Both the position numbers and the translations under genes were made by a program. Under the pieces are notes generated by a model. The model saw nothing but the letters and a program-made list of their open reading frames with translations. It was not told the DNA's origin and searched no databases. From Mycolicibacterium elephantis DSM 44368 (GTDB lineage Bacteria > Actinomycetota > Actinomycetes > Mycobacteriales > Mycobacteriaceae): a stretch of DNA of 64,000 nt. Location: contig NZ_ATDN01000006.1 of NCBI RefSeq assembly GCF_004014805.1, positions 81,519 to 145,518 on the forward strand, written 5' to 3'. Shown one piece after another: positions 55,023 to 63,938 of the stretch (position 1 is its first letter; the number at the start of each line of letters is the position of its first letter).

Positions 55023-55937
55023 ATGAAGCGAAATTCGGCACTGCGTCCACGCCGTTTCGACCGCGAGATCGACCCGGGCCCCGTGCAGATTCAGGCCCGC
55101 AAGGTGCACTTCGACGTCGACGGCATTCCGCTGCACTGGATACCCGGCCATCCGGTGGCCTCCAACGTGGTGAGCCTGCTCAACGTGGTGCTGCCGGCCG
55201 CCGAACGGTGGTTCGTCGACACCTTCAACGAGGCGTTGCCGCTGGTGAGCGATCCACACCTGGCCGACGACATGCGCGGGTTCATCGGCCAGGAGGCCAC
55301 CCACGCCGACGTGCACGAGCAGGTCCTGCACGAGTACATGGTGGTCAACGGCATCGATCCCAAACCGATCCTCGACCAGATCGAGTATGTGTTCGAAAAG
55401 ATGCTGGCCCCAAGCACTTCCACCGACCCCAAACGCCGGCTCAACCAGCTGTGCGACCGGCTGTGGCTGATCGCGGCGATCGAGCACTACACCGCGGTGA
55501 TGGGCGACTTCGCACTCAACTGCGCGTGGGACGACCACAACGCCGACCCGACCATGGTCGACCTGTTCCGCTGGCACGGCAGCGAAGAGGTCGAGCACCG
55601 CAACGTCGCCCATGACGTGGCCGTGTATTTCCACGACAGCTATCTGGACCGGATCCGCGCCATGTCGACCGCGGTGGTGATGATCTTCGTGTTCTTCCAG
55701 CGCGCCGCCTGGTACCTGATGCGTAACGACCCCAACCTGGACATCGGCTGGTGGAGGTTCAACCTGCTGCGGATGCGCGACTCCAAGCTGGGTCTGTTGC
55801 CCAAGTACCGCAAGTTGTTCGGGTCCAACACGCTGATGTACTTCCGGCCGGGGTTCTCCCCCGAGGAGATGGGCTCGACGGCGCAGGCGGTCGCCTACCT
55901 CGCCAAATCCCCCGCCGCCCGCGCGGCCCACATTTGA
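55023..55937 (+). CDS. PF10118 'metal-dependent hydrolase' with diiron-like carboxylate/histidine pattern
   Basis: A 304-residue helical protein of PF10118. The pattern of acidic and histidine residues (FIGQEATHADVHEQVLHEY near 90-108; IAAIEHYTAVMGDFAL near 157-172; WHGSEEVEHRNVAHDV near 188-203) looks like a diiron oxygenase site. The partner gene encodes a 2Fe-2S reductase, which fits an oxidative enzyme better than a hydrolase. It leads an operon; the stop overlaps the start of the reductase (TGATG). Confidence 0.8.
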   Translation: MKRNSALRPRRFDREIDPGPVQIQARKVHFDVDGIPLHWIPGHPVASNVVSLLNVVLPAAERWFVDTFNEALPLVSDPHLADDMRGFIGQEATHADVHEQVLHEYMVVNGIDPKPILDQIEYVFEKMLAPSTSTDPKRRLNQLCDRLWLIAAIEHYTAVMGDFALNCAWDDHNADPTMVDLFRWHGSEEVEHRNVAHDVAVYFHDSYLDRIRAMSTAVVMIFVFFQRAAWYLMRNDPNLDIGWWRFNLLRMRDSKLGLLPKYRKLFGSNTLMYFRPGFSPEEMGSTAQAVAYLAKSPAARAAHI

Positions 55938-57052
55938 TGGGACTTTTCGACAGACTCCGGCAGACGCCGCCCAGTGCCTTCGGCCGGATGCGCCACGATC
56001 TGTCGTTGCGAGTGGCCGACGCCGCGATCAGCGGGATGTGGGCCGTCTCGGGACGGCTCCGCAATGCCGCCGCGCCCCCGGCCGCCGACCGCACCATCGC
56101 GCTGAAGGTCGCCGAACGCCGGGTCGTCGCGCGTGATCAGGACGTCGTCGCCGTGTCCTTCGTCGGCGCCGACGGCGACGCGCTGCCCCGCTGGCACCCC
56201 GGCGCCCACATCGACCTGCACCTGCCCAGCGGTCTGATCCGGCAGTACTCGCTGTGCGGGGATCCCGCCGACGCGCACACCTACCGCATCGCGGTGCGGC
56301 GCATCCCCGACGGCGGCGGCGGATCCGTCGAGGTGCACGACACCCTGCACCCGGGCGCCGTCGTCACCACGCACGGGCCGCGCAACGCGTTCCCGCTGAC
56401 CGTGCCCGGCTACGGTTCGCCGACGCGGCGCTTCCGGTTCATCGCCGGCGGCATCGGGATCACCCCGATCCTGCCGATGCTGGGCCTGGCCGAGCGCCTC
56501 GGCGTGGACTGGTCGATGGTGTACGCCGGACGCACCCCCGACAGCCTGCCGTTCCTCGACGAGATCGCAGGGTTCGGCGACAAGATCACCGTGCGCACCG
56601 ACGACCGCAGCGGGCTGCCGAGCGCCGGGGACCTACTCGGCGACTGCACGGCCGGGACCGCGGTCTACGCGTGCGGCCCAGCCCCGATGCTGACCGCGAT
56701 TCGCGCCGAGCTGGTCGGCCGCGACGATGTCGAACTGCACTTCGAGCGGTTCGCGGCGCCGCCCGTCGTCGACGGCAGGGAGTTCTCGGTGACGCCGGCC
56801 TCGACGGGCGACTCCGTACGCGTCGGCGCCGACGAGACGCTGCTGGCCGCGCTGAACCGCGCAGGTGTACACGCCCGGTACTCGTGTCAGCAGGGGTTCT
56901 GCGGAACCTGCCGCACCCGGGTGCTCGCGGTGGCCGACGGCAGCGTCGAGCATCGCGACACGCTGCTCACCGACCCCGAACGCGACGCGGGGATGATGCT
57001 GATCTGTGTGTCGCGCGGCACCGAGGGTTCGGATCTGACGCTCGACCTGTAG
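55937..57052 (+). CDS. FNR-type oxidoreductase with C-terminal plant-type 2Fe-2S ferredoxin domain
   Basis: A 371-residue electron-transfer protein. The flavin/NAD(P)H reductase part covers about residues 50-275, with RQYSLCGDP (flavin) and [12 protein letters not shown] (nucleotide). The ferredoxin domain at about 285-371 has Cys residues in [15 protein letters not shown] and MLICVSR, i.e. the C-x4-C-x2-C and later C ligands. ATG 55937 overlaps the stop of the PF10118 gene. It is probably the dedicated reductase for that protein. Confidence 0.9.
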   Translation: MGLFDRLRQTPPSAFGRMRHDLSLRVADAAISGMWAVSGRLRNAAAPPAADRTIALKVAERRVVARDQDVVAVSFVGADGDALPRWHPGAHIDLHLPSGLIRQYSLCGDPADAHTYRIAVRRIPDGGGGSVEVHDTLHPGAVVTTHGPRNAFPLTVPGYGSPTRRFRFIAGGIGITPILPMLGLAERLGVDWSMVYAGRTPDSLPFLDEIAGFGDKITVRTDDRSGLPSAGDLLGDCTAGTAVYACGPAPMLTAIRAELVGRDDVELHFERFAAPPVVDGREFSVTPASTGDSVRVGADETLLAALNRAGVHARYSCQQGFCGTCRTRVLAVADGSVEHRDTLLTDPERDAGMMLICVSRGTEGSDLTLDL

Positions 57053-57075
57053 GCGCGTCTCGTAATATTTCGGCC

Positions 57076-58503
57076 ATGCCCTTGGCCGATGGTGCGACGT
57101 TCGCTGGATACACCATCGTGCGGTTGCTCGGCTCCGGCGGCATGGGCGAGGTGTATCTCGCCCAGCACCCCCGGCTGCCACGCCGCGACGCGCTCAAGGT
57201 GTTGCCCGCATCGGTGTCCAACGACCGGGAGTACCGCGAGCGGTTCAACCGAGAAGCCGATATCGCCGCCACGCTGTGGCACCCGCACATCGTGGGCGTG
57301 CACGACCGCGGTGACTTCGAGGGCCAGCTGTGGATCTCGATGGACTACGTCGAGGGCACCGACGCCGCGCAGTTGTTGCGGGAACGGCACACCTACGGGA
57401 TGCCCAGCGCTCAGGTCGTCGCCATCGTCTCCGCGGTCGCCGATGCGCTCGATTACGCCCACCAACGCGGCCTGCTGCACCGCGACGTCAAGCCCGCCAA
57501 CATCCTGCTCGCCCATCCGGAGTCAGGTGACGAGCGAATTATGTTGGCTGACTTCGGAATTGCCCGCTGGGTGGACGACGCCAGCGGGCTGACCGCCACG
57601 AATATGACGGTCGGCACGGTGGCCTACGCGGCTCCCGAACAGCTGATGGGTGAACAGCTCGACGGTCGGTCGGACCAGTATGCGTTGGCCGCCACCGCCT
57701 ATCAGCTGCTGACCGGTTCCCCGCCGTTTCACAACTCGAACCCGGCGGTGGTCATCAGCCAACACCTGTCGGCGTCCCCGCCCGCCATCGGCGCGCACCG
57801 CCCGGAACTCTCCAACCTGGACCCCGTCTTCGCCAAGGCGCTGGCCAAGAACCCGAACGACCGGTTCGAGCGGTGCGCCGACTTCGCGCGGGCGCTCAGC
57901 CACCGCCTCCAGAGTGGGGTCGGTGACGACGACGCCACCCGCCTTGCGCCGGCCGCGCGGGCGCCGAAACGGCCGTGGCTGCGGGCCGGCATCCTGGTGC
58001 CCGCGGTGCTTGCGGTGTTGCTCGTGGTGGCGGTGGCGTTCGCGGTGATGGAGTTCCGCCAGGCCAAGGACGAGCTCGCCGAGGCCGACCGGACCCAGGC
58101 CACGACGTCGGCCACCACGGCCGCGCCACGGCCGCAGCCGCCCCCCGCGCCGCCGCCGGAGACGTCACCCACGACGACCACCACCACGGCGGCGCCGACG
58201 ACCACCGCCGCTGCCGCGCCCACCGTCGTGATCGGCGCGGACTGCTCACCCGTCGGCGCCACCGGCACCACCGAGGACGGCTCGACGGCGTATTGCTCCA
58301 CCCTGCAGAGCACCGGCGCGTCGATCTGGTCGCTGACCGAGGGCGAGGTTCCCAGCCCGACGGTCACCACCGCGGCCACCGACGTGCCCCTGCCCTTCGC
58401 GGAAGAGTCGCCGGTGCGGGTGTGCATGGAGCAGACCGGACAGACCCGCCGCGAGTGCCGAAGGGACATCCGCGAAAGCAACGGGCTGCCGCCGTTGCCA
58501 TGA
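57076..58503 (+). CDS. pknF: Transmembrane Ser/Thr protein kinase, PknF-type
   Basis: A 475-residue receptor-like kinase. The glycine-rich loop [13 protein letters not shown] is at about 18-30, followed by the catalytic lysine in DALKVLP (~41), [10 protein letters not shown] (~137), LADFGIA (~158) and an activation-loop [15 protein letters not shown] single membrane segment at about 303-326 leads to a Thr/Pro/Ala-rich linker and a small extracellular domain with Cys residues ([33 protein letters not shown]). Sequence and length resemble M. tuberculosis PknF, but the neighbour Rv1747 exporter is missing. It follows the reductase by 23 bp and its stop overlaps the F420-type gene. Confidence 0.88.
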   Translation: MPLADGATFAGYTIVRLLGSGGMGEVYLAQHPRLPRRDALKVLPASVSNDREYRERFNREADIAATLWHPHIVGVHDRGDFEGQLWISMDYVEGTDAAQLLRERHTYGMPSAQVVAIVSAVADALDYAHQRGLLHRDVKPANILLAHPESGDERIMLADFGIARWVDDASGLTATNMTVGTVAYAAPEQLMGEQLDGRSDQYALAATAYQLLTGSPPFHNSNPAVVISQHLSASPPAIGAHRPELSNLDPVFAKALAKNPNDRFERCADFARALSHRLQSGVGDDDATRLAPAARAPKRPWLRAGILVPAVLAVLLVVAVAFAVMEFRQAKDELAEADRTQATTSATTAAPRPQPPPAPPPETSPTTTTTTAAPTTTAAAAPTVVIGADCSPVGATGTTEDGSTAYCSTLQSTGASIWSLTEGEVPSPTVTTAATDVPLPFAEESPVRVCMEQTGQTRRECRRDIRESNGLPPLP

Positions 58504-59375
58504 GGTTCGCCGTCGTCGCACCCGTCGCCGCGGGGGTCACCGCGGATCCGGTCTACATGTCCGCGTTCGCCGAGCACCTGGAGGCCTGCGGTTTCGAGTC
58601 CCTCGTGGTGGTCGAACACACCGTGCTGATGACGCAGTACGTCAGCGTCTATCCCTACGACCCGTCCGGGCGCGTCGAACTGCCCGCCGACTGCGTGGTC
58701 CCCGATCCCCTTGATCTGCTGGCGTTTCTGGCCGCGCGCACGCAGCGGCTGGGCCTGGCCACCGGGGTGCTGGTGTTGCCCAACCACCACCCGGTGGTGC
58801 TGGCCAAGCGGGTCGCCACCCTCGACGCGCTGTCGGGCGGACGGGTGCGGCTGTGCGTGGGTGTGGGCTGGCTCAAGGAGGAGATCCAGGCCTGCGGAAC
58901 CGATTTCGCCAGCCGCGGCAGGCGCGCGGACGAACAGCTGCAGGTGATGCGGCTGCTGTGGCAGGACCGGCCCGAAGGGGTCAGCTTCCACGGCGAGTTC
59001 TTCGACTTCGATCACGCGATGTGCTATCCGAAACCTGTTGGGCCGGTGCCGATCACGATCGGCGGCCACAGCGCGGCGGCGGCGCGGCGGGCCGGCCGGC
59101 TCGGTGACGGCTTTCAGCCCCTCGGGGTCAGCGGGGCCGAGCTGGCCAGGCTGGTCGACGTCATGCGCAGCAGCGCGCAACAGCACGGGCGCGATCCCGA
59201 TGCGCTGGAACTCTCTCTCGGGCACAGCGTTTCGAAGATCGACCGCGACCGCGCGGACAAACTCGCCGCGCTCGGCGCCGACCGTGTCGTGCTTGCGATG
59301 CCGCCCGTCACCGACATCGAGGAGGCCCGCGACGTGTTGTCGGCGTGCGCGCAGCGGCTGGGGCTCGCGCCGTGA
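58500..59375 (+). CDS. LLM class flavin/F420-dependent oxidoreductase
   Basis: A 291-residue luciferase-like family protein: [12 protein letters not shown] start, [30 protein letters not shown], and [16 protein letters not shown] near 107-122. The ATG overlaps the pknF stop as ATGA, and its stop overlaps the SnoaL-like gene as GTGA, so kinase, oxidoreductase and the next gene are translationally coupled. Substrate unknown. Confidence 0.87.
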   Translation: MRFAVVAPVAAGVTADPVYMSAFAEHLEACGFESLVVVEHTVLMTQYVSVYPYDPSGRVELPADCVVPDPLDLLAFLAARTQRLGLATGVLVLPNHHPVVLAKRVATLDALSGGRVRLCVGVGWLKEEIQACGTDFASRGRRADEQLQVMRLLWQDRPEGVSFHGEFFDFDHAMCYPKPVGPVPITIGGHSAAAARRAGRLGDGFQPLGVSGAELARLVDVMRSSAQQHGRDPDALELSLGHSVSKIDRDRADKLAALGADRVVLAMPPVTDIEEARDVLSACAQRLGLAP

Positions 59376-59941
59376 CCCTCGAGATCGCCGACCGGCTCGC
59401 CCTTGCCGACCTGGTGCACCTGTACGCCTCGGCCGTCGACGACCGCCGGTTCGACGACGTGGTCGAGTTGTTCACCGAGACCGCCGAATTGCGCCTACCC
59501 GACCCGCCGCGGTCGCTGGAGCCGGTGCGCCGCATGCACGGCCGCGACGGCGTGCGCTCGGCGCTGGCGGCGCTGGCTGATCCGGCCAAGGTCGCCCGCA
59601 CCGAACACGCGATCGTCAGCGAGGTGTACGCCGCCGGTGACGAGCGCGGCTACGCCCTGGGCCGGATCACCTGCATCGCTCACCACTGGACGGCGGCCGA
59701 CGGCCGCATCACCGACCTGGTCTGGCATCTGCGTTACGACGACGAGTACATGCGGACACCGGCCGGCTGGCGCTTCCACGGCCGCGCCCTGACCATCAAC
59801 GCGATCGAGACCCGCCCGGTTCGCCGGCTTCGAGCGCCGCGAGCAGCTGATCGAGCAGCGGGCGCTGACCCTTCAGCAGCTTCGACCGAGCCTGTTCCAC
59901 GGAAAACCAACCGACCCGGTCGATCTCGGGGAACTCCCTGA
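59372..59941 (+). CDS. SnoaL/NTF2-like protein with antisense-overlapping tail
   Basis: A 189-residue protein whose first ~150 residues form an NTF2-like/SnoaL domain (ADLVHLYASAVDDRRFDDVVELFTETAEL; GWRFHGRALTINAIETRPV). The last ~48 residues are Arg/Ala-rich and lie antisense over the Nudix gene; they are probably an uninformative extension after loss of the original stop. Start GTG 59372, coupled to the upstream LLM gene. Confidence 0.75.
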   Translation: MTLEIADRLALADLVHLYASAVDDRRFDDVVELFTETAELRLPDPPRSLEPVRRMHGRDGVRSALAALADPAKVARTEHAIVSEVYAAGDERGYALGRITCIAHHWTAADGRITDLVWHLRYDDEYMRTPAGWRFHGRALTINAIETRPVRRLRAPRAADRAAGADPSAASTEPVPRKTNRPGRSRGTP

Positions 59942-60287
59942 TCCTGCCGGACCCCTTCGGCCACTCCATCTCGAACGTGTTCGACACGGCGCCCGTGATG
60001 TCGAGATCGCCGCGGATGGCGAACGCGGTGATCACCTTGCCGCTGGGCTGTTTGACCGGCGCGAGCTCGATGCGCGGGCCCTCAGGTGGCGGCTTGCCGA
60101 CTTCCTCGACGAACTCGCGTTGCGCGACCGTCCACGGGTCCTCCCCTTCGGTGTACTCCCCCTTGGGAATCGACCACGCGCCGTCGTCCCTGCGGGCCCA
60201 GAACGGCCCGCCGGGATGGCCGATGAGCACTTCCACGTCGCCGTCGACCACGCGGTAGAGCAGCAGCCCGGCGCTGAGTTTCGGCAT
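59796..60287 (-). CDS. Nudix hydrolase
   Basis: A 163-residue Nudix protein. The Nudix box G-x5-E-x7-R-E-x2-E-E-x-G is complete in the segment GEYTEGEDP to REFVEEVG (about residues 41-63). The N-terminus (MPKLSAGLLLYRVVDGDVEVLIGHPGG) and SIPKGEYTEGE fit the Ap4A/NTP-cleaning group. Its 3' end overlaps the convergent SnoaL-like gene by 146 bp. Substrate undetermined. Confidence 0.9.
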   Translation of the reverse strand: MPKLSAGLLLYRVVDGDVEVLIGHPGGPFWARRDDGAWSIPKGEYTEGEDPWTVAQREFVEEVGKPPPEGPRIELAPVKQPSGKVITAFAIRGDLDITGAVSNTFEMEWPKGSGRIREFPEIDRVGWFSVEQARSKLLKGQRPLLDQLLAALEAGEPGGSRSR

Positions 60288-60305
60288 CTCTTCCCCTTTA
60301 CCGGC

Positions 60306-60383
60306 GAGCGTGCGTGCTCCCCTCGCTTCGCGGTGGGCCCAGAAGCCGACACGCCTAGCGAAAGCGCGAGTTTTCGCACGCTC
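60306..60383. repeat. GAGCGTGCG inverted repeat between Nudix and Ddn-like genes
   Basis: GAGCGTGCG (60306-60314) is repeated in reverse as CGCACGCTC (60375-60383), with a smaller GCGAAA/TTTTCGC hairpin inside. Such GAGCGTGCG-bounded palindromes recur between genes in fast-growing mycobacteria as I recall, suggesting a REP-like dispersed element. It makes up most of the 152-bp gap between divergent genes. Confidence 0.5.
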
Positions 60384-60439
60384 ACGACCTTCGCCGTTCG
60401 GCCCGACGACCGACCCATCCGGCGTAGCATCTGCGGATC

Positions 60440-60973
60440 ATGGCCGACCTGTTGAACGGTATCCCGCGGGTGGATCCGACGAGCCGCCCGGGCATCATGC
60501 GCCGCGCTGCGGGCCGAGCCCTCGAGACGAAGCTCGGCTCCACGGCGCACCGTCGGCTCATCGCGCCGCTCGACGGTCCGCTGATGCGCCTCAGCGGCGG
60601 TCGGCTGAACTTCGCAAAGGGCATCCTTCCGCTCGTGGTGCTGCGCACGACCGGGGCGCGGTCCGGACAGCCGCGCGATGTTCCGCTGGGCTATTTCACC
60701 GACGGCGACGACGTCATCCTCATCGCCTCCAACTACGGGCAGGCAAAGCACCCGGCGTGGTATCACAACCTGCTCAAGAACCCGCACTGCGAACTGTTCG
60801 CCGACGGCCGCCCCGACCGAGGCGGCCGGTTCGTGGCCCGGCCCACCGAGGGCGCCGACCACGACCGGCTGTTCGCGCTCGCTGAGGGATACGCGTCGAA
60901 CTTCAAGTCGTACGCGACCCAAACCCGCGGCGTGCGCACCATCCCGGTGATGCGGCTGGCCCCCGAAACCTAG
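60440..60973 (+). CDS. Deazaflavin (F420)-dependent nitroreductase family protein, Ddn-like
   Basis: A 177-residue split-beta-barrel protein of the DUF385/Ddn family, which binds F420 and reduces quinones or nitroimidazoles in known members. Core features are LPLVVLRTTGARSGQPRDVPLGYF and VILIASNYGQAKHPAWYHNLLKNP. The N-terminal helix may be membrane-associated. Actual substrate not known. Confidence 0.87.
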   Translation: MADLLNGIPRVDPTSRPGIMRRAAGRALETKLGSTAHRRLIAPLDGPLMRLSGGRLNFAKGILPLVVLRTTGARSGQPRDVPLGYFTDGDDVILIASNYGQAKHPAWYHNLLKNPHCELFADGRPDRGGRFVARPTEGADHDRLFALAEGYASNFKSYATQTRGVRTIPVMRLAPET

Positions 60974-60980
60974 GGACCGC

Positions 60981-61172
60981 TCAGTACTTGCGGTCCCCCT
61001 CGCTGCTGTCGAAGAAGGCCCAGTGGCCGTCGTCGGCCTTGACCTCCATGCGCCAGCCCAGCTCCGGGTTGGCCTTCTGGTCGACGAACCAGGCGTGCGC
61101 CTCGTCGGCGCTCTCGATGTCCTTGGTGTCGACGACATCACCTTCAGGGTTCAACACGCGATAGGTAGCCAT
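60981..61172 (-). CDS. Small conserved hypothetical protein
   Basis: A 63-residue soluble, acidic protein (MATYRVLNPEGDVVDTKDIE to FFDSSEGDRKY). ATG 61172 is used because the upstream frame lacks a ribosome-binding site. Its Trp-rich middle (AHAWFVDQ, LGWRMEV, GHWAFF) looks like a compact beta fold. I do not recognise a family with known function. Confidence 0.7.
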   Translation of the reverse strand: MATYRVLNPEGDVVDTKDIESADEAHAWFVDQKANPELGWRMEVKADDGHWAFFDSSEGDRKY

Positions 61173-61205
61173 GCTGGTAGCGTTCCCGCTTCGGCGGCGG
61201 TCCAA

Positions 61206-62528
61206 TCAGTGCGCCTTCGGCAACGGGATGCCTTCGCTGGCGGAGAAATGCGCGTCCTCCTGCGTGGACAACCCGATCGACACCACCGAGCGGTCGAAGA
61301 GCATATCGGTGAGGTACGCCAGCGCCACCGCCCACCGGTTCACGCCCCGCGGAATGGCGTAGAGGTGATAGATCCGCGCCACGGTCTTGGCGGGAAACCC
61401 TGACAGCCGCACGTTGAGCGGATTGGCGACGGCGTACTTGGGTCCGAGGTCGACGACCAAGCCCATGTTTCGATGCTTGTACTTTTTCGGCTTGCCGTAG
61501 CCCAGGCTCGCGGCCACGTTGCGGCCCAACAGCTTTCCCTGCCGGGTGGCGTGCTGAGCCGTCGGCGGGGTGATCTTGCCGGGCTGGGTCACGTCGGGCA
61601 CGGCAGCGGCGTCACCGGCGGCGAACACGTCGGGATGGCCGGGCACCTGCAACTCCGTGGTGACCTTCAACCGCCCTTTCTCGGTGGGCAGGCCCAGCTT
61701 CTCGATCAGCGGCGCGCCGGTGACACCGGTCACCCATGCCACCGTATAGGTGCGGATCAGCGAATCATCGCTGAGCACAACGTGTTCGGCGTGCACTTCC
61801 TTGAGTGTGACACCCAACCGGACGTCGATGCCCCGCGACCGCAGCACTTTCATGGCTGCTTCCCCGAGCTTCTCCCCCACCTCGGGCATCACCTGCTCGG
61901 CCAGATCCAGCAGCACGAACTTCACGGCGGCGGGGTCGAAGCCGATCTGCTTGGCCGCCGAATCGGCCAGCGCCCTCAGTTGTGCGGCGAGTTCGGTGCC
62001 GGAGTACGACGCGCCGACGACGACGATCGTGCGCCTGGCCTCGGCCCGGCCGGGATCGTCGTCGACGTCGGCGAGCTCGAGCTGTTGGATCACGTGGTCC
62101 CGCAGGTACAGTGCCTCGGCCGTGGACTTGAGCCCGCGAGCGTGTTCGGCCAGCCCCGGCACGTCGAACAGCCGGGTCACCGAGCCGGGCGTCAACACCA
62201 GCCGATCCCACGGCAGGCTGCGCGAGCGCTCCTCGGGATCTGTGAACGTGACGGTGCGTTCGCCGAAGTCGACCTCCTCCGCCCTGCCGCGGACGATCTG
62301 GACACCGCGCAGCGAGTTGGCCAGTGGGATGGCCACGAAGCGGGCGTCCACCAGGCCGCCCGCCACATCAGGGAGCAGCGGCGTGTAGAGCATGTAGTCG
62401 ACCGGCGAGACGATCGAGATGTCGACGTAGGCCGCCCCGTCGGCTGCGCTCTTGCGCAATCTCCTGGCGAGGCTGCGCGCGCACTCGAAACCGGTGAACC
62501 CACTGCCGACGATCACCACGGAGGTCAT
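61206..62528 (-). CDS. NDH-2-like NAD(P)/FAD-dependent oxidoreductase (Rv1812c-like)
   Basis: A 440-residue flavoprotein of the NDH-2/sulfide:quinone reductase superfamily. FAD motif VVIVGSGFTGFE at residues 4-15, nucleotide motif IVVVGASYSGTELAAQL near 168, and [12 protein letters not shown] near 300. The C-terminal hydrophobic stretch is weaker than in ndh at 1802. It may act as an alternative NADH:quinone reductase. Start ATG 62528. In M. tuberculosis the homologue lies nearer the Rv1814 gene and in the opposite relative orientation. Confidence 0.88.
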   Translation of the reverse strand: MTSVVIVGSGFTGFECARSLARRLRKSAADGAAYVDISIVSPVDYMLYTPLLPDVAGGLVDARFVAIPLANSLRGVQIVRGRAEEVDFGERTVTFTDPEERSRSLPWDRLVLTPGSVTRLFDVPGLAEHARGLKSTAEALYLRDHVIQQLELADVDDDPGRAEARRTIVVVGASYSGTELAAQLRALADSAAKQIGFDPAAVKFVLLDLAEQVMPEVGEKLGEAAMKVLRSRGIDVRLGVTLKEVHAEHVVLSDDSLIRTYTVAWVTGVTGAPLIEKLGLPTEKGRLKVTTELQVPGHPDVFAAGDAAAVPDVTQPGKITPPTAQHATRQGKLLGRNVAASLGYGKPKKYKHRNMGLVVDLGPKYAVANPLNVRLSGFPAKTVARIYHLYAIPRGVNRWAVALAYLTDMLFDRSVVSIGLSTQEDAHFSASEGIPLPKAH

Positions 62529-62590
62529 TGGACCCCACTCTACGGTCGATGTGCGGTGGGCGCCGCCAAGCCTTCACATCCGCGACGGCC

Positions 62591-63418
62591 ATGGTCGATG
62601 CTGGGGACATGACCCGCCCGCGGCCACTGCGCCGGTTCGACCCGTTCCGGCCGATCGACATGCTGACGTCGTTGTGGTCGGCCGCGACCGTGGCGCCGGT
62701 CAGCGGTGCGACGGTGGCCTACCGGTCGTTGTTCACGACGCTGCGCCGGCTCGCGGTCGGACGCCGGCTGACCGTGCGCCTCGACGACGGCGTCGTGACG
62801 CTCACCGTCACGGAGTTCGACTCCCGCCTGGACCCGCGCACGCTCTCGGTCGGCCAGCTCGACGACGTCCGCTTGGCGGCGCGCGACATCCGGTGGAATT
62901 CCGGCGAATTCGACCACGCGACCGCGGTGCTGCACAACGTGCACGTACGGCCGACCGCTCCGCCGGTGCTGGTGGCCGCGCCGGTGGAACTGACCCTCGA
63001 GGTGCCCTCGGCCGTCGTCGACGGCGTGCTGCAGAAGGCCGCACCACGGTGGTGCGCCACGTTCGGCGCCGACGGAGTCGCCCGGTTGCGGCTGGCGCGA
63101 CGGCCGTCGGGGGGCCATCTCGAGGTCGACGCCCGCCTGGACTGCTCGACGGTCTGGCTCAAACCGCGCAACCTCGTCGTCGGCCGGTCACGGGTGGGGC
63201 TGCCGGCGCGCACGCCGCGCTATCCGTTGCACCTGCCCGAGCTGCCGAACGGTCTGCGGCTGACCGGCATCGCGTTTGCTCCCGACGTCGTCCGCCTGTC
63301 TGGAATCCTTCCAGAGTGGAGGATGGACGTGCCGCCCAGGCGGCTCGAGGACATCATCGGCGCGCTGAAGGTCGTGGGCCGGCCGCTGAACCTCTCCACT
63401 CTGGGTTGCTTGCTCTAG
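62591..63418 (+). CDS. Conserved hypothetical protein, possibly LmeA/DUF2993-like
   Basis: A 275-residue protein with an all-beta-looking pattern (LDDGVVTLTVTEFDSRLDP; VPSAVVDGVLQKAAPRW; GLRLTGIAFAPDVVRLSGIL). The alternation and the final GLRLTGI segment recall DUF2993 lipid-binding proteins such as LmeA, but there is no signal peptide and the match is weak. The start is uncertain between ATG 62591 and ATG 62609. It is divergent from the NDH-2-like gene. Confidence 0.5.
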   Translation: MVDAGDMTRPRPLRRFDPFRPIDMLTSLWSAATVAPVSGATVAYRSLFTTLRRLAVGRRLTVRLDDGVVTLTVTEFDSRLDPRTLSVGQLDDVRLAARDIRWNSGEFDHATAVLHNVHVRPTAPPVLVAAPVELTLEVPSAVVDGVLQKAAPRWCATFGADGVARLRLARRPSGGHLEVDARLDCSTVWLKPRNLVVGRSRVGLPARTPRYPLHLPELPNGLRLTGIAFAPDVVRLSGILPEWRMDVPPRRLEDIIGALKVVGRPLNLSTLGCLL

Positions 63419-63620
63419 GCGTTTGCTCAATGTGACGCGCGCCATCATTCGATGGGCAAGTTCCTGCCAGCGATCAACCATTTACTGCCACCGGAATTAA
63501 ACCGCTCACCTGCTGGTTTACCCAGATGAGCCGGCGCGAACACACCGAAAGCCGCAACGCCGCTTCGTATCGCGTGATTTTCGCTCGACGGCTCCACAAC
63601 TGCAAAGGAAGGGCACGAAG

Positions 63621-63938
63621 ATGAAGAGTTTCGGATTAGCGACCGTAGGCAGCGCCGCCGTAGCCGGGCTGGCTGCCGCAGTCATCGGGTTGGCCGCGCC
63701 GGTCGCCGCCGCCCCCACCGGTGACACCAACGCCCAGGACACGATCGCGCGCCTGCAGTCGGAGGGCCACACCGTGATCGTCAACCGCTTCGGTAACGCG
63801 CCACTGGATCAGGCCCAGGTGCTCTCTATCCGCCCGGGCACGACGTTCCAGCGCATTGACGCGGGCACGCCGATCATCGGTAGCAGCAAGAACTTCACCA
63901 CCGTGCAGGACAAGACCGTCTACGTCGATGTCAGGTGA
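63621..63938 (+). CDS. Small secreted mycobacterial protein
   Basis: A 105-residue exported protein with a clear signal peptide (MKSFGLATVGSAAVAGLAAA, cleavage near AAAPTG) and a compact domain containing TIARLQSEGHTVIVNRFGNAP. AAAGGAAGG precedes the ATG. No cysteine bridge. Related small secreted proteins are common in mycobacteria; role unknown. The 202-bp gap upstream (63419-63620) holds no other feature I can support. Nothing was seen in 63939-64000. Confidence 0.75.
   Translation: MKSFGLATVGSAAVAGLAAAVIGLAAPVAAAPTGDTNAQDTIARLQSEGHTVIVNRFGNAPLDQAQVLSIRPGTTFQRIDAGTPIIGSSKNFTTVQDKTVYVDVR

Noticed and set aside
54084..55931. 615-residue frame upstream of the acyltransferase
   Set aside because: The upstream part is antisense to the PF10118 gene and has no family similarity.
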